A stretch of DNA of 64,000 bases, from NCBI RefSeq assembly GCF_036030735.1, contig NZ_CP107928.1:1984001-2048000 (forward strand), given 5' to 3'. Each line of letters starts with the position of its first letter. The stretch's first letter is position 1. A model generated the notes under the pieces. It made no database searches and was not told the origin of the DNA. It saw only the letters and a list, made by a program, of their open reading frames with translations. Position numbers and translations under genes: made by a program. The DNA is from Streptomyces sp. NBC_00425. Its GTDB lineage: Bacteria > Actinomycetota > Actinomycetes > Streptomycetales > Streptomycetaceae. This document shows, piece after piece, positions 24,422 through 35,537 of this stretch.

Positions 24422-25219
24422 GTGACGCAGCAGATCCCGTCGACCGAGCCCGAGCTGGCCGGCGTGCGCAACTTCCGGGACGTCGGGGGTCTGCCGACCG
24501 TCGACGGCCGGCGCGTGCGCCACGGCGTGCTGTTCCGCAGCGGCCACCTCGCGCACGCGACCGACGAGGACGCGGCGTTCCTCGCCGGCCTGGGCCTGCA
24601 CACCGTCTTCGACTTCCGCAACGCCGCGGACCAGAAGTTGGAGGGCCCGGACGTCGAGCTGCCAGGCGTGCGCAACGTGAACCTGCCCCTGTCGGACCCG
24701 GCGGACGGCGCCGAGTTCTGGAAGATGGTGCGGGACGGCGAGATCGACCAGTTGCGCGGCATCCTCGGCGACGGCAAGGCGGCCGGCCGGATGATCGCCT
24801 CCTACCGCAGGATCGTCACGGAACGCACGGCGGAGCACTCACGGGTGCTGCACGCGCTCGCCGAGGACAGCGTGCCGGCGCTGATGCACTGCGCGGCCGG
24901 CAAGGACCGCGCGGGTCTGTCCGTCGCGGTGACGCTGCTCGCCGTGGGCGTGGAGCGCGAGGCGATCCTCGCCGACTACCTGGAGTCCAACGCCAAGCAC
25001 CGCCGCTACAAGGTGCGCCGCAGCGCCACCTCCGCCGCGGCCTACTCCCCCGAGGTCATGGAGCTGCTCGGTCCGCTCTTCGACGCCCGGGCGGAGTACC
25101 TCGAGGCGGCCTTCGAGACCGTGGAGCAGACCTGGGGCGGCGTCGACGCGTACCTGGAACAGGGCCTCGGCCTCTCCCCCGAGACCCGCGCCCGGCTGCG
25201 CGAGCGGCTCGTGGACTGA
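24422..25219 (+). CDS. Tyrosine-protein phosphatase (Y_phosphatase3 type)
   Basis: This 265-aa protein carries the cysteine phosphatase loop HCAAGKDRAG (about residues 156-165, C157 nucleophile, R163), with the family N-terminus GVRNFRDVGGLPTVDGRRVRHGVLFRSGHL and an aspartate in FDFRNAADQ. Such HCxxGKDR enzymes act on phosphotyrosine and often on phosphoserine or phosphoinositides. The GTG start at 24422 follows GGGAGG. It is divergent from the alpha-galactosidase across a 225-base gap and convergent with the small membrane peptide gene. Cytoplasmic. Confidence 0.93.
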   Translation: MTQQIPSTEPELAGVRNFRDVGGLPTVDGRRVRHGVLFRSGHLAHATDEDAAFLAGLGLHTVFDFRNAADQKLEGPDVELPGVRNVNLPLSDPADGAEFWKMVRDGEIDQLRGILGDGKAAGRMIASYRRIVTERTAEHSRVLHALAEDSVPALMHCAAGKDRAGLSVAVTLLAVGVEREAILADYLESNAKHRRYKVRRSATSAAAYSPEVMELLGPLFDARAEYLEAAFETVEQTWGGVDAYLEQGLGLSPETRARLRERLVD

Positions 25220-25229
25220 CGGCCCCGCC

Positions 25230-25352
25230 CTACTGCTTGGCGCCCACCTCGAACAGCAGCCAGAGGAACCCCGCGAAGAGGTGTCCGACGGCGATGTAGA
25301 TGATCAGCCGGATCCAGAGGGTGCGGGGGAACTTCTCCTCGATGTCGCTCAT
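25230..25352 (-). CDS. 40-aa single-TM peptide (DUF6126-like), coupled to XRE regulator
   Basis: Reading from the ATG at 25352 gives 40 residues: an acidic N-terminus MSDIEEKFPRTLW, a transmembrane helix IRLIIYIAVGHLFAGFLWLLF, and a short tail. The start overlaps the stop of the XRE regulator (ATGA), so the two are translationally coupled. Small proteins of this kind (DUF6126) regularly accompany XRE/cupin regulators in Streptomyces, including at the end of the S. coelicolor hopanoid locus. Role is unknown; it may anchor or modulate the regulator at the membrane. Confidence 0.8.
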   Translation of the reverse strand: MSDIEEKFPRTLWIRLIIYIAVGHLFAGFLWLLFEVGAKQ

Positions 25353-25981
25353 GACGTCACTCCGGTCTCCGACGGGTTCGGGCCCAGGCACAGCGTGGCC
25401 GTGGGGCTCTGCAGCAAGGTGTGGACGAAGAGGAGCTCGACCCCGTCGGCGTCCTGTGCGGCGATCCGGTGCGGGGTGAGCGAGTCGAAGTGCGCGCTGT
25501 CACCGGGCCCGAGCAGGTCCGTGGCGTCCGCGAGGCGCAGCCGCAGCCGCCCGCGCAGCACGTGCAGCCATTCCTCGCCGGGGTGCACCCGCACGATGTC
25601 GCCCTGCGCCCCGTACGGGACGCGGACCCGCAGGGCCTGCATCGCCCGCCCGGACGCGCCGCTCTGCCAGTACGTCCAGCCGCCCGCGCGGGTCGGCTCC
25701 ATGGTGGCGGCGCGCACGACGGCGTCCCGGGCGGCGGCCGTCTCGCCGAGCAGCTCCGAGACCGTCGTACCGTAGACGCGGGCGAGGGCGAGCAGCATCG
25801 GCAGCGAGGGCTGGCGCTGCCCGGTCTCCAGCCGGGAGAGATGGGCGGGCGACAGCCCGGCCGCCCGGGCGGCGGTCTCGAGGGTGAGGGCGGCCCGACG
25901 GCGCAGGTCGCGCAGTTGGGGGGCGACGGCGGAGAGCGCCTCGCTCTGTTCCGGCGAGGGCTCTGACTCGGTTGAGCTCAT
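25349..25981 (-). CDS. XRE/cupin regulator at the end of the hopanoid locus
   Basis: The protein is 210 aa. Residues about 22-80 form an XRE helix-turn-helix (LRDLRRRAALTLETAARAAGLSPAHLSRLETGQRQPS), and about 115-200 form a cupin sensor (GDIVRVHPGEEWLHVLRGRLRLRLAD...LGPGDSAHFDSLTPHRI). It follows the aminotransferase gene after an 89-base gap that contains two palindromes, so it probably has its own repressed promoter. The small membrane peptide is co-translated. It may control the hopanoid genes, or a neighbouring pathway such as polyamine/aldehyde metabolism as related cupin regulators do; both are inference. Confidence 0.9.
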   Translation of the reverse strand: MSSTESEPSPEQSEALSAVAPQLRDLRRRAALTLETAARAAGLSPAHLSRLETGQRQPSLPMLLALARVYGTTVSELLGETAAARDAVVRAATMEPTRAGGWTYWQSGASGRAMQALRVRVPYGAQGDIVRVHPGEEWLHVLRGRLRLRLADATDLLGPGDSAHFDSLTPHRIAAQDADGVELLFVHTLLQSPTATLCLGPNPSETGVTS

Positions 25982-25999
25982 GCCTTCATTGGACGCCGA

Positions 26000-26038
26000 T
26001 TTTGCCTCTGCGGCAAATTTCTTGCCTCAGAGGCAAAA
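26000..26038. promoter_or_regulatory. Double palindromic operator upstream of XRE/cupin gene
   Basis: Two related palindromes stand side by side: TTTGCCTCTGCGGCAAA (26001-26017) and TTGCCTCAGAGGCAA (26022-26036). Together they also form an 11-bp inverted repeat, TTTTGCCTCTG (26000-26010) with CAGAGGCAAAA (26028-26038). They lie 19 bases before the XRE start, where an autorepressor would bind. Confidence 0.75.
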
Positions 26039-26070
26039 CGACGGTGACGCCTGCGGCGGCCCGTGCGGCG

Positions 26071-27456
26071 TCAGCGGTTGGCGACCGCCTGCTTGACCAG
26101 GGTCTTGCTGAAGTCCCACATCAGTCCGCCGCCGCTGTGCGCGTCGTCCATCACCGCGGTGAACGCGTCGACGAACCGGTCCACCTCCCGCTCCCCCACG
26201 ATCAGCGGCGGGATCAGCTTGATCACCTCCAGATGGTCGCCGGAGACCTGGGTGAGGATCCGGTGGCGTTGCAGCAGCGGCACGACCACCATCTGCGCGA
26301 AGAGTCCCTTGCGGGCCGCCTGGAGCATCGTCCAGCGGCCGCGCAGTTTCAGCGATCTGGGCTTTCCGAACTCGATGCCGATCATCAGACCCCGGCCGCG
26401 GACGTCGGCCAGCAGCTCGTACTTCTCGACGAGTGCCGCCAGCCTGCTTCTGAGCAGGTCGCCGGTGGCCCGGGCGTTCGCCACGATCTGCTCGTTCTCC
26501 ATGACGGACAGCACGGCGAGCCCGGCCGCCATGGCCTGCGCGTTGGAGCCGAAGCTCGCCGAGTGCACCAGCACCCGGTCCATGGAGGAGTAGACCTTCT
26601 TGAAGATCCAGTCCTTGCCGAGGGTGGCCCCGACCGGCACATAGCCCCCGGACAGCGCCTTGGCCACGCACACGAGGTCCGGCTCGACCCCCTCCTCGTG
26701 CTGGTAGGCGTAGAAGTCGCCGGTCCGCCCGAGGCCCGTCTGCACCTCGTCCGCGATGAGCAGCGCCTTGTGGCGGTGCAGCAGCTCCTGCGCGGCGCGC
26801 AGGTAGCCCGGCGGCGCCTCGTGCACGCCCTTGCCCTGGATCGGCTCGACGATCAGGGCGGCGACGTCGCCCTTCTTCACCTCGCGGGCCAGCGCGTCGA
26901 GATCGCCGAGGGGGATCGCCGTGTCGGGCAGCAGCGGGGAGAAGCCGTCCCGGAAGCCCGACTCGCCGTTCACCGACAGCGAGCCCGTGGTGAGCCCGTG
27001 GAAGGCGTGGTCGCAGTACAGGACCCTGGGCCGGCCGGTGGCGTACCGGGCGAACTTCAGCGCCGTCTCCACCGCTTCGGTGCCGCTGTTGCCGAAGAAC
27101 GCCCGGTCCAGGTGAGGGCTGTGCGCGAGCAGCTTCTCGGCCAGCAGCCCGGGCAGCGGCTGGCAGTCGAAGCGGGTGAGGTCGGCGAGCCCCGCGTCGA
27201 GGACGTCGTGCAGCGCCTTGCGGACGACGGGGTGGTGACGGCCGAGGCCCATCACCCCGAACCCGGCGAGCATGTCCAGGTGGTCGTGGCCCTCGGCGTC
27301 CCAGAAGTAGGCGCCCTCGCCCCGCTCGTAGACCTTGTCGAAGCCGATGGTGTGCAGCATGCGCGGCAGCTGGTGATTGAGATATCTGGCGTGCAGCTCG
27401 TAGCGCTCGGCTCCGCGCTCGGCCAGCAGCGCGCCGAGGTCGAACTCCGTGGTCAT
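26071..27456 (-). CDS. hpnO: Class III aminotransferase making aminobacteriohopanetriol (HpnO)
   Basis: This 461-aa PLP enzyme of the acetylornithine/ornithine aminotransferase class carries [58 protein letters not shown] and the PLP lysine in [15 protein letters not shown]. In hopanoid loci this enzyme aminates the opened ribosyl side chain to give 35-aminobacteriohopane-32,33,34-triol; position at the end of a complete hopanoid operon supports that role over a primary-metabolism aminotransferase. The ATG overlaps the dxs stop (ATGA). Confidence 0.9.
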   Translation of the reverse strand: MTTEFDLGALLAERGAERYELHARYLNHQLPRMLHTIGFDKVYERGEGAYFWDAEGHDHLDMLAGFGVMGLGRHHPVVRKALHDVLDAGLADLTRFDCQPLPGLLAEKLLAHSPHLDRAFFGNSGTEAVETALKFARYATGRPRVLYCDHAFHGLTTGSLSVNGESGFRDGFSPLLPDTAIPLGDLDALAREVKKGDVAALIVEPIQGKGVHEAPPGYLRAAQELLHRHKALLIADEVQTGLGRTGDFYAYQHEEGVEPDLVCVAKALSGGYVPVGATLGKDWIFKKVYSSMDRVLVHSASFGSNAQAMAAGLAVLSVMENEQIVANARATGDLLRSRLAALVEKYELLADVRGRGLMIGIEFGKPRSLKLRGRWTMLQAARKGLFAQMVVVPLLQRHRILTQVSGDHLEVIKLIPPLIVGEREVDRFVDAFTAVMDDAHSGGGLMWDFSKTLVKQAVANR

Positions 27457-29375
27457 TCAGCCTTCTCCTTGAGTGGGCCGGCGAGCGGACCGTGGGCGGA
27501 CGTGACGCCCCGCACGGCCAGGCTCGCGCTGATCCGGCCGGCGATCTCGACAGGCGTCAGACCGACGTCGGCGAGCACCTCCCCGCGCTTGGCGTGCGCG
27601 AGAAACTGCTCCGGGATGCCGAACCGCCGGACGGGCACGTCGACCTCGGCGTCGCCGAGGGCCAGCGCCACCGCCGAGCCGACGCCCGCCGCCCGGCTGT
27701 TGTCCTCGACGACCGCCACCAGCCGGTGCTCGGCGGCGAGGCCGGGCAGGGCCGGATCGACGGGTTTGACCCACCGGGGGTCGACGACCGTGCAGGCGAC
27801 GCCCCGTGCCTGCAGCAGTTCGGCGGCCCGCAGGCACACCGGCGCCATCACGCCGACGGCCACCAGCAGCACCTCGGGCCGTTCGGCGCGGTGCAGGACG
27901 TCCATACCGCCCACCGTGCCGACCGCCGGGATCTCCGGTCCGACCGACTCCTTGGGGAAGCGGACCACCGTCGGCGCGTCGTCCACCGCGACGGCCTCCC
28001 GCAGCTGGGCGCGGAGCTGGTCGGCGTCGCGCGGGGCGGCGATCCTGAGCCCGGGCACCACCTGGAGCGCGGACATGTCCCACATCCCGTTGTGGGACGC
28101 CCCGTCGACGCCGGTGACCCCGGCCCGGTCCAGGACGAACGTCACCCCGCAGCGGTGCAGCGCCACGTCCATCAGCAGCTGGTCGAAGGCGCGGTTCAAA
28201 AACGTGGCGTAGACGGCCACGACCGGGTGCAGGCCGCCGGTCGCCAGGCCCGCCGCGCTCACCGCCGCGTGCTGCTCGGCTATGCCGACGTCCCACACGC
28301 GGTCCGGGAAGCGTTCGGCGAACCTGCCGAGCCCCACCGGGTGCAGCATCGCCGCGGTGATCGCCACGACGTCGTCGCGTTCCTCGCCGATCGCCACGAT
28401 CTCGTCGCCGAAGACCGACGTCCAGGACGGCCCGCCGGCGGGCGCGAGCGGGACGCAGGTGAGCGGGTCCATCGCGCCCACGGTGTGGAAGTGGTCCTCC
28501 TCGTGGGCGAGGGCGGGTTCGTAGCCGCGGCCCTTCTCGGTCAGGCAGTGCACCAGCACCGGCCCGTGGAAGCGCTTCGCCCGCCGCAGCGCGGACTCGA
28601 CGGCTGCGACGTCGTGACCGTCGATCGGACCGACGTACTTCAGGCCGAGGTCCTCGAACATGCCCTGCGGCGCGAAGGCGTCCTTGAAGCCCTTCTTCGC
28701 GCCGTGCAGGGACTCGTAGAGGGTGTGCCCGACCAGCGGTGTGCGCAGCAGGACGTCCTTCCCCCAGGCCAGCACCCGCTCGTAGCCGTCGGTGGTGCGC
28801 AGCGCCGCCAGGTGGTTGGCGAGGCCGCCGATGGTGGGCGCGTACGACCGCTCGTTGTCGTTGACGACGATGATCAACGGCCGGTTCCTGGCGGCCGCGA
28901 TGTTGTTCAGCGCCTCCCAGGCCATGCCGCCGGTGAGCGCGCCGTCGCCGATGACCGCGACCACATGGCCCTTGCCGCCCCGCACCTGGCGTGCCTTGGC
29001 GAGCCCGTCGGCCCAGCCCAGCGCGGTGGAGGCGTGGCTGTTCTCGATGACGTCGTGCTCGGACTCCTCGCGCGAGGGATAGCCGGACAGGCCGCCCTTC
29101 CCGCGCAGCTTGGAGAAGTCCTGACGCCCGGTCAGCAGTTTGTGCACATAGCTCTGGTGGCCGGTGTCCCACAGGATGCGGTCGCCCGGCGACTCGAACA
29201 CCCGGTGCAGCGCGAGGGTCACTTCCACCACGCCCAGGTTGGGCCCCAGATGTCCACCGGTCCTGGCGACCGCGTGGATCAGGAACTCCCTTATCTCGTC
29301 GGACAGTTCACCGAGTTCCGCCTCGGACAGCGCCTTCAGGTCGCGTGGTTGCCGGATGGTCTCCAGGATCGTCAC
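27453..29375 (-). CDS. dxs: 1-deoxy-D-xylulose-5-phosphate synthase
   Basis: This 640-aa TPP enzyme is the first step of the MEP isoprenoid pathway, condensing pyruvate and glyceraldehyde 3-phosphate. Motifs include [34 protein letters not shown], the TPP/Mg site [16 protein letters not shown], and the second-domain [18 protein letters not shown]. Full length. Streptomyces usually carry another dxs elsewhere, so this copy is probably dedicated to hopanoid supply. It starts 30 bases after ispG and overlaps the aminotransferase start, so translation is coupled. Confidence 0.96.
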   Translation of the reverse strand: MTILETIRQPRDLKALSEAELGELSDEIREFLIHAVARTGGHLGPNLGVVEVTLALHRVFESPGDRILWDTGHQSYVHKLLTGRQDFSKLRGKGGLSGYPSREESEHDVIENSHASTALGWADGLAKARQVRGGKGHVVAVIGDGALTGGMAWEALNNIAAARNRPLIIVVNDNERSYAPTIGGLANHLAALRTTDGYERVLAWGKDVLLRTPLVGHTLYESLHGAKKGFKDAFAPQGMFEDLGLKYVGPIDGHDVAAVESALRRAKRFHGPVLVHCLTEKGRGYEPALAHEEDHFHTVGAMDPLTCVPLAPAGGPSWTSVFGDEIVAIGEERDDVVAITAAMLHPVGLGRFAERFPDRVWDVGIAEQHAAVSAAGLATGGLHPVVAVYATFLNRAFDQLLMDVALHRCGVTFVLDRAGVTGVDGASHNGMWDMSALQVVPGLRIAAPRDADQLRAQLREAVAVDDAPTVVRFPKESVGPEIPAVGTVGGMDVLHRAERPEVLLVAVGVMAPVCLRAAELLQARGVACTVVDPRWVKPVDPALPGLAAEHRLVAVVEDNSRAAGVGSAVALALGDAEVDVPVRRFGIPEQFLAHAKRGEVLADVGLTPVEIAGRISASLAVRGVTSAHGPLAGPLKEKAE

Positions 29376-29405
29376 GTCGGGCCCCCTCTCGGTCCGTGCC
29401 TTGCC

Positions 29406-30581
<1,176 letters not shown>

Positions 30582-30585
30582 CGCC

Positions 30586-31608
30586 TCACTCCCGGTTTCC
30601 GTTGACGGTCTCGCGCATCGCGCGCAGGGACTCCTTCAGCGACCCCATGGTGGCGAGGACGGCGGTCGGCTCGTAGCCGCAGTGCGCCATGCAGTTGGCG
30701 CAGCGCGGGTCCTTCCCGCGGCCGTACCGGTCCCAGTCGGTCTCCTCGATGAGCTCGCGGTACGTCGGCACGTATCCGTCGCTCATCAGGTAGCAGGGCC
30801 GCTGCCAGCCGAAGAGGGAGTAGTTCGGGATGGCCCACGCGGTGCACGGGAAGTCGACCTTGCCCTCGAGGAAGTCGAGGAACAGCGGCGAGTGGTTGAG
30901 CCGCCAGCGACGCCGGTTGCCGCCCGAGAAGGCCTTCTTGAACAGTTCGCGGGTCTGCTCAACCCCGAGGAAGTGCTCCTGGTCGGGCGCCTTCTCGTAG
31001 GCGTAGGCGGGCGAGATCATCATCTCGTCGACCTTGAGGTCGTCGTTGAGGAAGTTGAGGACCTCGACGATGGTCTGCGGGGTGTCGGTGTTGAAGAAGG
31101 TCGAGTTGGTGGTCACCCGGAACCCGCGCCGCTTGGCCTCCTTGATGGCCGCCACGGCCTCGTCGAAGACGCCCTCCTTCGCCACCGACTCGTCGTGCCG
31201 CTCCCGCAGCCCGTCGATGTGCACGGCGAAGGCGAAGTAGGGAGAGGGCGTGAACTTCTCCATCTTCTTGCGCAGCAGCATGGCGTTGGTGCAGAGGAAG
31301 ACGTACTTCCTCTTCGCCACCAACTGCCGGACGATCTCGTCGATCTGAGGGTGCATCAGGGGCTCGCCGCCCGCGATGGACACCATCGGCGCACCGGACT
31401 CCAGCACCGCACCGACGGCCTGGGCGACCGGCATGCGCTGTTTCAGCACTCCCGCCGGGTGCTGGATCTTGCCGCAGCCCTCGCACTTGAGGTTGCAGGC
31501 GAAGAGGGGTTCCAGCTCGACGATGAGCGGGAACTTGTCCCGCTTGCGGAGCTTCTGTTCAGCCAGGTATGTAGCGACCTTGATGGACTGGCGCAGCGGC
31601 ATGGCCAT
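30586..31608 (-). CDS. hpnH: Adenosyl hopane synthase, radical SAM (HpnH)
   Basis: HpnH joins the 5'-deoxyadenosyl radical to diploptene to form adenosylhopane, the first C35 hopanoid. The protein is 340 aa from ATG 31608, which has GGAGG eight bases upstream; a GTG nine bases earlier falls within that Shine-Dalgarno. The radical SAM cysteines are CNLKCEGC (about C38, C42, C45), the SAM-binding GGE is in [15 protein letters not shown], and a C-terminal cysteine set is in [15 protein letters not shown]. The hpnG stop lies six bases before the ATG. Confidence 0.96.
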   Translation of the reverse strand: MAMPLRQSIKVATYLAEQKLRKRDKFPLIVELEPLFACNLKCEGCGKIQHPAGVLKQRMPVAQAVGAVLESGAPMVSIAGGEPLMHPQIDEIVRQLVAKRKYVFLCTNAMLLRKKMEKFTPSPYFAFAVHIDGLRERHDESVAKEGVFDEAVAAIKEAKRRGFRVTTNSTFFNTDTPQTIVEVLNFLNDDLKVDEMMISPAYAYEKAPDQEHFLGVEQTRELFKKAFSGGNRRRWRLNHSPLFLDFLEGKVDFPCTAWAIPNYSLFGWQRPCYLMSDGYVPTYRELIEETDWDRYGRGKDPRCANCMAHCGYEPTAVLATMGSLKESLRAMRETVNGNRE

Positions 31609-31613
31609 GTGGC

Positions 31614-32255
31614 TCACCTCCGGGGGAGCAGAACATTACGGTGCCATTCGAAAAAAGCAGGCAGCACTGAACGAAGGACGCGGAAAGCCGATATTCCACC
31701 GCGCACCGTGCCGATCCGGACGAGTTCATGTTCAGGAGCGTCCACGACCACCCGTACGGCCGCAACCGGGCGCGGTTCGGCCCGCACGGCGCTCCAGAGC
31801 GTGGACGCCGACTCCATGTCGACCGCGATCGCGCCCGTCGCACGCAGGTCGGCCCGTTCGTGTCCGCGCACCACGTGGTCGGAGCCGGTGAGCGGGCCGG
31901 TGTGCACGGTGCGCCCCGGCAGGATGCGCACCAGCTCCTTGACCAGCAGGTCGGCGCCGACGCAGGGCACCCGGCCGCGCGGGTCCCGGGTCTCCTCGGC
32001 GACGACCAGGTCGCCGGGGTGCATGCCGGGCGCGAGACCGGCGCAGAAGCCGGTGGCCAGCACGACCGCCCCGCCGAGCACCGGGTCGGCCAGCACCCGG
32101 GTGACGGAGCGTTCCGCCGCTCTGGGGCCCATGCCCGTCCGCAGGACGGTGACCGGCCCGTCGGCCCCGCTGCGGTCGCCCAGGCGCAGGGCGAGGTGCT
32201 CGATGCCGAGCGCGCAGGCGATCAGCAGCGGGGCCGGGACGGGCTGCGCGTTCAT
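31614..32255 (-). CDS. hpnG: Adenosylhopane nucleosidase/phosphorylase (HpnG)
   Basis: This 213-aa nucleoside phosphorylase-like protein has the fold landmarks LRTGMGPRAAERSV, GGAVVLATGFCAGLAPGMHPGDLVVAEE and the nucleoside-binding IAVDMESASTLWSA. HpnG removes adenine from adenosylhopane to give ribosylhopane or its phosphate. The start overlaps the shc stop by one base (TGATG), with GGGGAG just upstream, and the stop is embedded in the hpnH Shine-Dalgarno. Translation of shc-hpnG-hpnH is therefore tightly coupled. Confidence 0.93.
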   Translation of the reverse strand: MNAQPVPAPLLIACALGIEHLALRLGDRSGADGPVTVLRTGMGPRAAERSVTRVLADPVLGGAVVLATGFCAGLAPGMHPGDLVVAEETRDPRGRVPCVGADLLVKELVRILPGRTVHTGPLTGSDHVVRGHERADLRATGAIAVDMESASTLWSAVRAEPRPVAAVRVVVDAPEHELVRIGTVRGGISAFRVLRSVLPAFFEWHRNVLLPRR

Positions 32256-34279
32256 CAGCTCCCCTCGGCCTCGATGGACGCCGCGTGCGGGGCGGGCTTC
32301 TTGCTGAACGGCTCTCCGTGCAGATACCGGCCCAGCGCGGTCAGCGGGAAGACCTGCCGGTAGAGGTGGTAGTTGATCGAGAAGTCCCAGGGGAATCCGG
32401 TGCCGGTGAAGTACGGCTCGTCCCAGGAGCCGTCCTCCCGCTGTGTCGCCGCCAGCCAGGCGACACCGCGTTCGACGGCCTCGGAGTCCCGCTCCCCCGC
32501 CGCCAGCAGCGCCATCAGGGCCCAGGCGGTCTGTGAGGCGGTCGAGGCGCCCCGGCCGCTCCAGCGGGCGGGGTCCCGGTAGGAGCGCAGGTCCTCGCCC
32601 CAGCCCCCGTCGTCGTTCTGCACCCGTTCCAGCCAGGCCACCGCCCGGCGGATCGCGGGATGCCGTGGGGACAGCCCCGCTGCCGTGAGCGCGGGCACCA
32701 CCGACCCGGTGCCGTAGATGTAGTTGACGCCCCAGCGCCCGAACCACGAACCCTCCGGCTCCTGTTCGGCCAGCAGCCAGGTGATGCCGCGCCGGGTGCG
32801 CGGGTCGGCCGAGAGCCCCTCCACGGCCAGCATCTCGACCACGTGAGCGGTGACGTCGGCGGACGGCGGGTCGATGACCTCGCCGAAGTCGCAGAACGGC
32901 AGCCGGTCGGGGAACCGGCTGGTGTTGTCGACGTCGAAGGCGCCCCACGCGCCGTTCTTCGACTGCATCCCGAGGTTCCAGCGCACACCGCGCGCGATGG
33001 CCCGGTCCATCCGCTCCGGGTCGTGGTGCGCGACCCGGCGCAGGGCGAGCACCACCTCGGCGGTGTCGTCGATGTCCGGGTAGTTGTCGTTGTGGAACTC
33101 GAACGCCCATCCACCGGGCGGCAGTTGAGGCCTTCGTACCGACCAGTCGCCGGGGCGCACGACCTGCTCGCCGAGCATCCAGTCGGCGGCCTTGACCAGT
33201 TGCGGATGGTCGGCGGGCACTCCCGCGTCGGCCAGCGCGATCGTCGCCAGGCAGGTGTCCCACACCGGCGACTGGCAGGCCTCGATCATCCGGGCGCCGT
33301 CCTCGCGCCACACCGCGTAACGGTCGAGCGACCGCAGCCCGGCCTGCATCACGGGATGTCCGAAGTCGTAGCCGAGCAGGTGCAGGGCGATGACCGAGTA
33401 CACGGCGGGCGGCTGGATCCCGCCCCAGCAACCGTCGTTCTCCTGGCGCTCGACGATCCACCGCGCGGCGGAGTTCAGGGCCGCCTTGCGCAGCCTGCGC
33501 ACCGCGACCGTCCGGTATCCGCGCACCACCTTGTCGAGCCGCTGGAAGAGACCGTCCCAGGTGTTCACGGGGGCAAGAGGTCTGGGGGGACAGGGGTCGG
33601 CGGGGTCGGTGTGCAGCTCGTCGAGCGGGAAGGGCGCCGGGCGCACCGGGCGCTTCGCCGAGACGACGGTGAGCGGCACGATCGTCTGGCGGGCCCAGCA
33701 GCCGAAGTTGTAGATGCTCAGCGGAAACCATTTGGGGAAGAACAAGAGCTCGGGCGGCAGTTCGGGCAGGTCCTCCCACCTCCACCAGCCGAACAGGGCC
33801 AGCCAGATCCGGGTGAAGACCCGGGCGGCCGCGATGCCCCCCTGGTCGCGGATCCAGGCGGAGGCCCGGGCCATGTGGGGCGCGTCGGGTTCGTCGCCGG
33901 CCAGCCGCAGGGCGACGTACGCCTCGACGGTGGCGGAGAGGTCGGGCGGCCCGCCGTAGAAGGTGGCCCAGGTGCCGTCCTCGCGCTGCTCGCCGCGGAC
34001 GAAGAGCGCGGTGGCCCGGGTGGTCGCCTCGTCGCGGATGCCCAGGAACTGGCGGAGCAGCAGATCCTCGGCGTCCATCGTGACGTTCGTCTCGAGGTCG
34101 CCCTTCCACCAGCCCTCGGCGTCCTGCCGGGCGAGCAGGAAGTCGGTGGCGCGTTGCGTGGCGCGTGCGGCGGCTTCTTGTACCCCGGCCGCCACGGGGA
34201 TGGTGAGGGCTGTTTCGCTGGCCGCGGCAGCGCGGGGCGGCAGGGCCGCCCCGGTGCTTCCGTCGGTCGTCGCTGTCAT
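32255..34279 (-). CDS. shc: Squalene-hopene cyclase
   Basis: Shc cyclises squalene to hopene and hopanol at the membrane. The 674-aa class II triterpene cyclase has the catalytic acid DIDD (residues 402-405, in NYPDIDDTAEVV) and several QW repeats, such as QDAEGWWKG, QENDGCWGG, QSKNGAWGA, QEPEGSWFG, QNDDGGWGE and QREDGSWDE. The ATG at 34279 has AAGGGGAAG upstream; a longer in-frame N-terminus is unlikely. It starts about 120 bases after the prenyl synthase stop. All expected active-site sequence is present. Confidence 0.97.
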   Translation of the reverse strand: MTATTDGSTGAALPPRAAAASETALTIPVAAGVQEAAARATQRATDFLLARQDAEGWWKGDLETNVTMDAEDLLLRQFLGIRDEATTRATALFVRGEQREDGTWATFYGGPPDLSATVEAYVALRLAGDEPDAPHMARASAWIRDQGGIAAARVFTRIWLALFGWWRWEDLPELPPELLFFPKWFPLSIYNFGCWARQTIVPLTVVSAKRPVRPAPFPLDELHTDPADPCPPRPLAPVNTWDGLFQRLDKVVRGYRTVAVRRLRKAALNSAARWIVERQENDGCWGGIQPPAVYSVIALHLLGYDFGHPVMQAGLRSLDRYAVWREDGARMIEACQSPVWDTCLATIALADAGVPADHPQLVKAADWMLGEQVVRPGDWSVRRPQLPPGGWAFEFHNDNYPDIDDTAEVVLALRRVAHHDPERMDRAIARGVRWNLGMQSKNGAWGAFDVDNTSRFPDRLPFCDFGEVIDPPSADVTAHVVEMLAVEGLSADPRTRRGITWLLAEQEPEGSWFGRWGVNYIYGTGSVVPALTAAGLSPRHPAIRRAVAWLERVQNDDGGWGEDLRSYRDPARWSGRGASTASQTAWALMALLAAGERDSEAVERGVAWLAATQREDGSWDEPYFTGTGFPWDFSINYHLYRQVFPLTALGRYLHGEPFSKKPAPHAASIEAEGS

Positions 34280-34398
34280 GGCTTCCCCTTCGTGCAGTGT
34301 GCATCTCGTTGCGTCTGCTGTGGGTCCGCCGTCGGCCGGTGCTCTCTCTCCTCGCACACCGGCCGGCGACTACGCGAGGGCTATTCGACCGATAGTGA

Positions 34399-35472
34399 TC
34401 ATCTCTTTCGTACGACGACGAAGTCGGCGAGCGCCGTGAACCGCTCCCGCACCGGCTCGGGCATGTCCACGGCGTTCAGGGCCTCGATGGCGACGGCGTG
34501 CTGCCGGCGTGCCTCCCCGGCGGTCCACTCACGGCCGCCCGCCTCCTCGATCAGGGCGGCCCGGGCCGCGAACTCCTCCTCGGAGAAGTTGGCGAAGTCG
34601 CTGCTCTTGGCGTCCGCGGCGAGGATCTCGCCGAGCCGCTCGGAGGCGGGGCCGCCCGCGGCGAGGGCGGCCACCACGGGCAGTGACTTCTTGCGCTGGC
34701 GCAGGTCGCTCCAGGTCTGCTTGCCGGTGGCCTCCGGGTCGCCCCAGATGCCGAGGAGATCGTCGACGGCCTGGAAGGCGAGGCCGAGGTGGTGGCCATA
34801 CCTCTCCAGGGTGTCCGCGGTGCGCTCGTCGGCTCCGCCGAGCACCGCGCCGATCGAGCTGGCGCAGGCCAGCAGGGCGCCGGTCTTGTTGCCCTCCATC
34901 TCCAGGCACTCCTCGACGCTGACCCGGTCGCGGTGCTCGTAGGAGATGTCCTGCGCCTGGCCGTCGATGAGGGCGCGGGTGGCGGTGGTCAGCCGGCGCG
35001 TGGCGCGGCCGGCCTCGACGGTGCCGAGTTCCAGCAGGATCTCGTTGGCGAGGGCGAACAGGGCGTCGCCGACCAGGATGGCCTGGGCGGGGCCGTGCAC
35101 CTTCCAGACGGTGTCGCGGTGGCGGCGCTGTTCGTCGCCGTCCATCAGGTCGTCGTGCAGCAGCGAGAAGTTGTGGACCAGCTCCACGGCGACCGCGCCG
35201 GGGACGCCGACCTCGGGAGCGGCCCCGGCGACCTCCGCGGAGAGCACGGCGAGCGCGGGACGCACCGCCTTGCCGCCGTCGCCGTCGGTCGGGTTGCCCT
35301 GGGCGTCGATCCAGCCGAAGTGGTAGGCGGCGACCGTGTCCATCGGCGGCGCCAGACGGTCGACGGCCGCCCGCAGCACCGGTGTGGCCAGGGTGCGGCC
35401 GCGCTCCAGGAGCGCGGTCACGTCCACCGCGGTCCGCCGGGCGGCCGACGTGGCCGGGGGCACAGTGGGCAC
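34399..35472 (-). CDS. Polyprenyl (farnesyl) diphosphate synthase of the hopanoid operon
   Basis: This all-trans prenyl transferase supplies FPP for squalene. The 357-aa protein has the first Asp-rich motif in LLHDDLMDGD, the second in AVDDLLGIWGD, GKAVRPALAVL for IPP binding, and QDISYEHR. Residues before the first DDxxD are small, as in C15-C20 synthases. The chosen GTG at 35472 has AGGAG five bases away; another GTG at 35541, overlapping the hpnE stop (GTGA), adds 23 residues and is also plausible. Confidence 0.9.
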   Translation of the reverse strand: MPTVPPATSAARRTAVDVTALLERGRTLATPVLRAAVDRLAPPMDTVAAYHFGWIDAQGNPTDGDGGKAVRPALAVLSAEVAGAAPEVGVPGAVAVELVHNFSLLHDDLMDGDEQRRHRDTVWKVHGPAQAILVGDALFALANEILLELGTVEAGRATRRLTTATRALIDGQAQDISYEHRDRVSVEECLEMEGNKTGALLACASSIGAVLGGADERTADTLERYGHHLGLAFQAVDDLLGIWGDPEATGKQTWSDLRQRKKSLPVVAALAAGGPASERLGEILAADAKSSDFANFSEEEFAARAALIEEAGGREWTAGEARRQHAVAIEALNAVDMPEPVRERFTALADFVVVRKR

Positions 35473-35537
35473 AGATTCTCCTCTTGTCGCGGTACCGGAG
35501 GGGGTGCGGGGGTGTGCCGAGCCGTGCTGGTCGAACG

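Noticed and set aside
22076..25219. Roughly 1000-residue plus-strand frame ending in the tyrosine phosphatase
   Set aside because: The upstream part is antisense to the GH36 gene. The phosphatase has its own GTG start and GGGAGG Shine-Dalgarno at 24422.
31614..34304. A single roughly 900-residue frame across shc and hpnG, suggesting a fusion
   Set aside because: Only its last 213 residues are HpnG; the rest is an off-frame reading of shc, which is intact in another frame.
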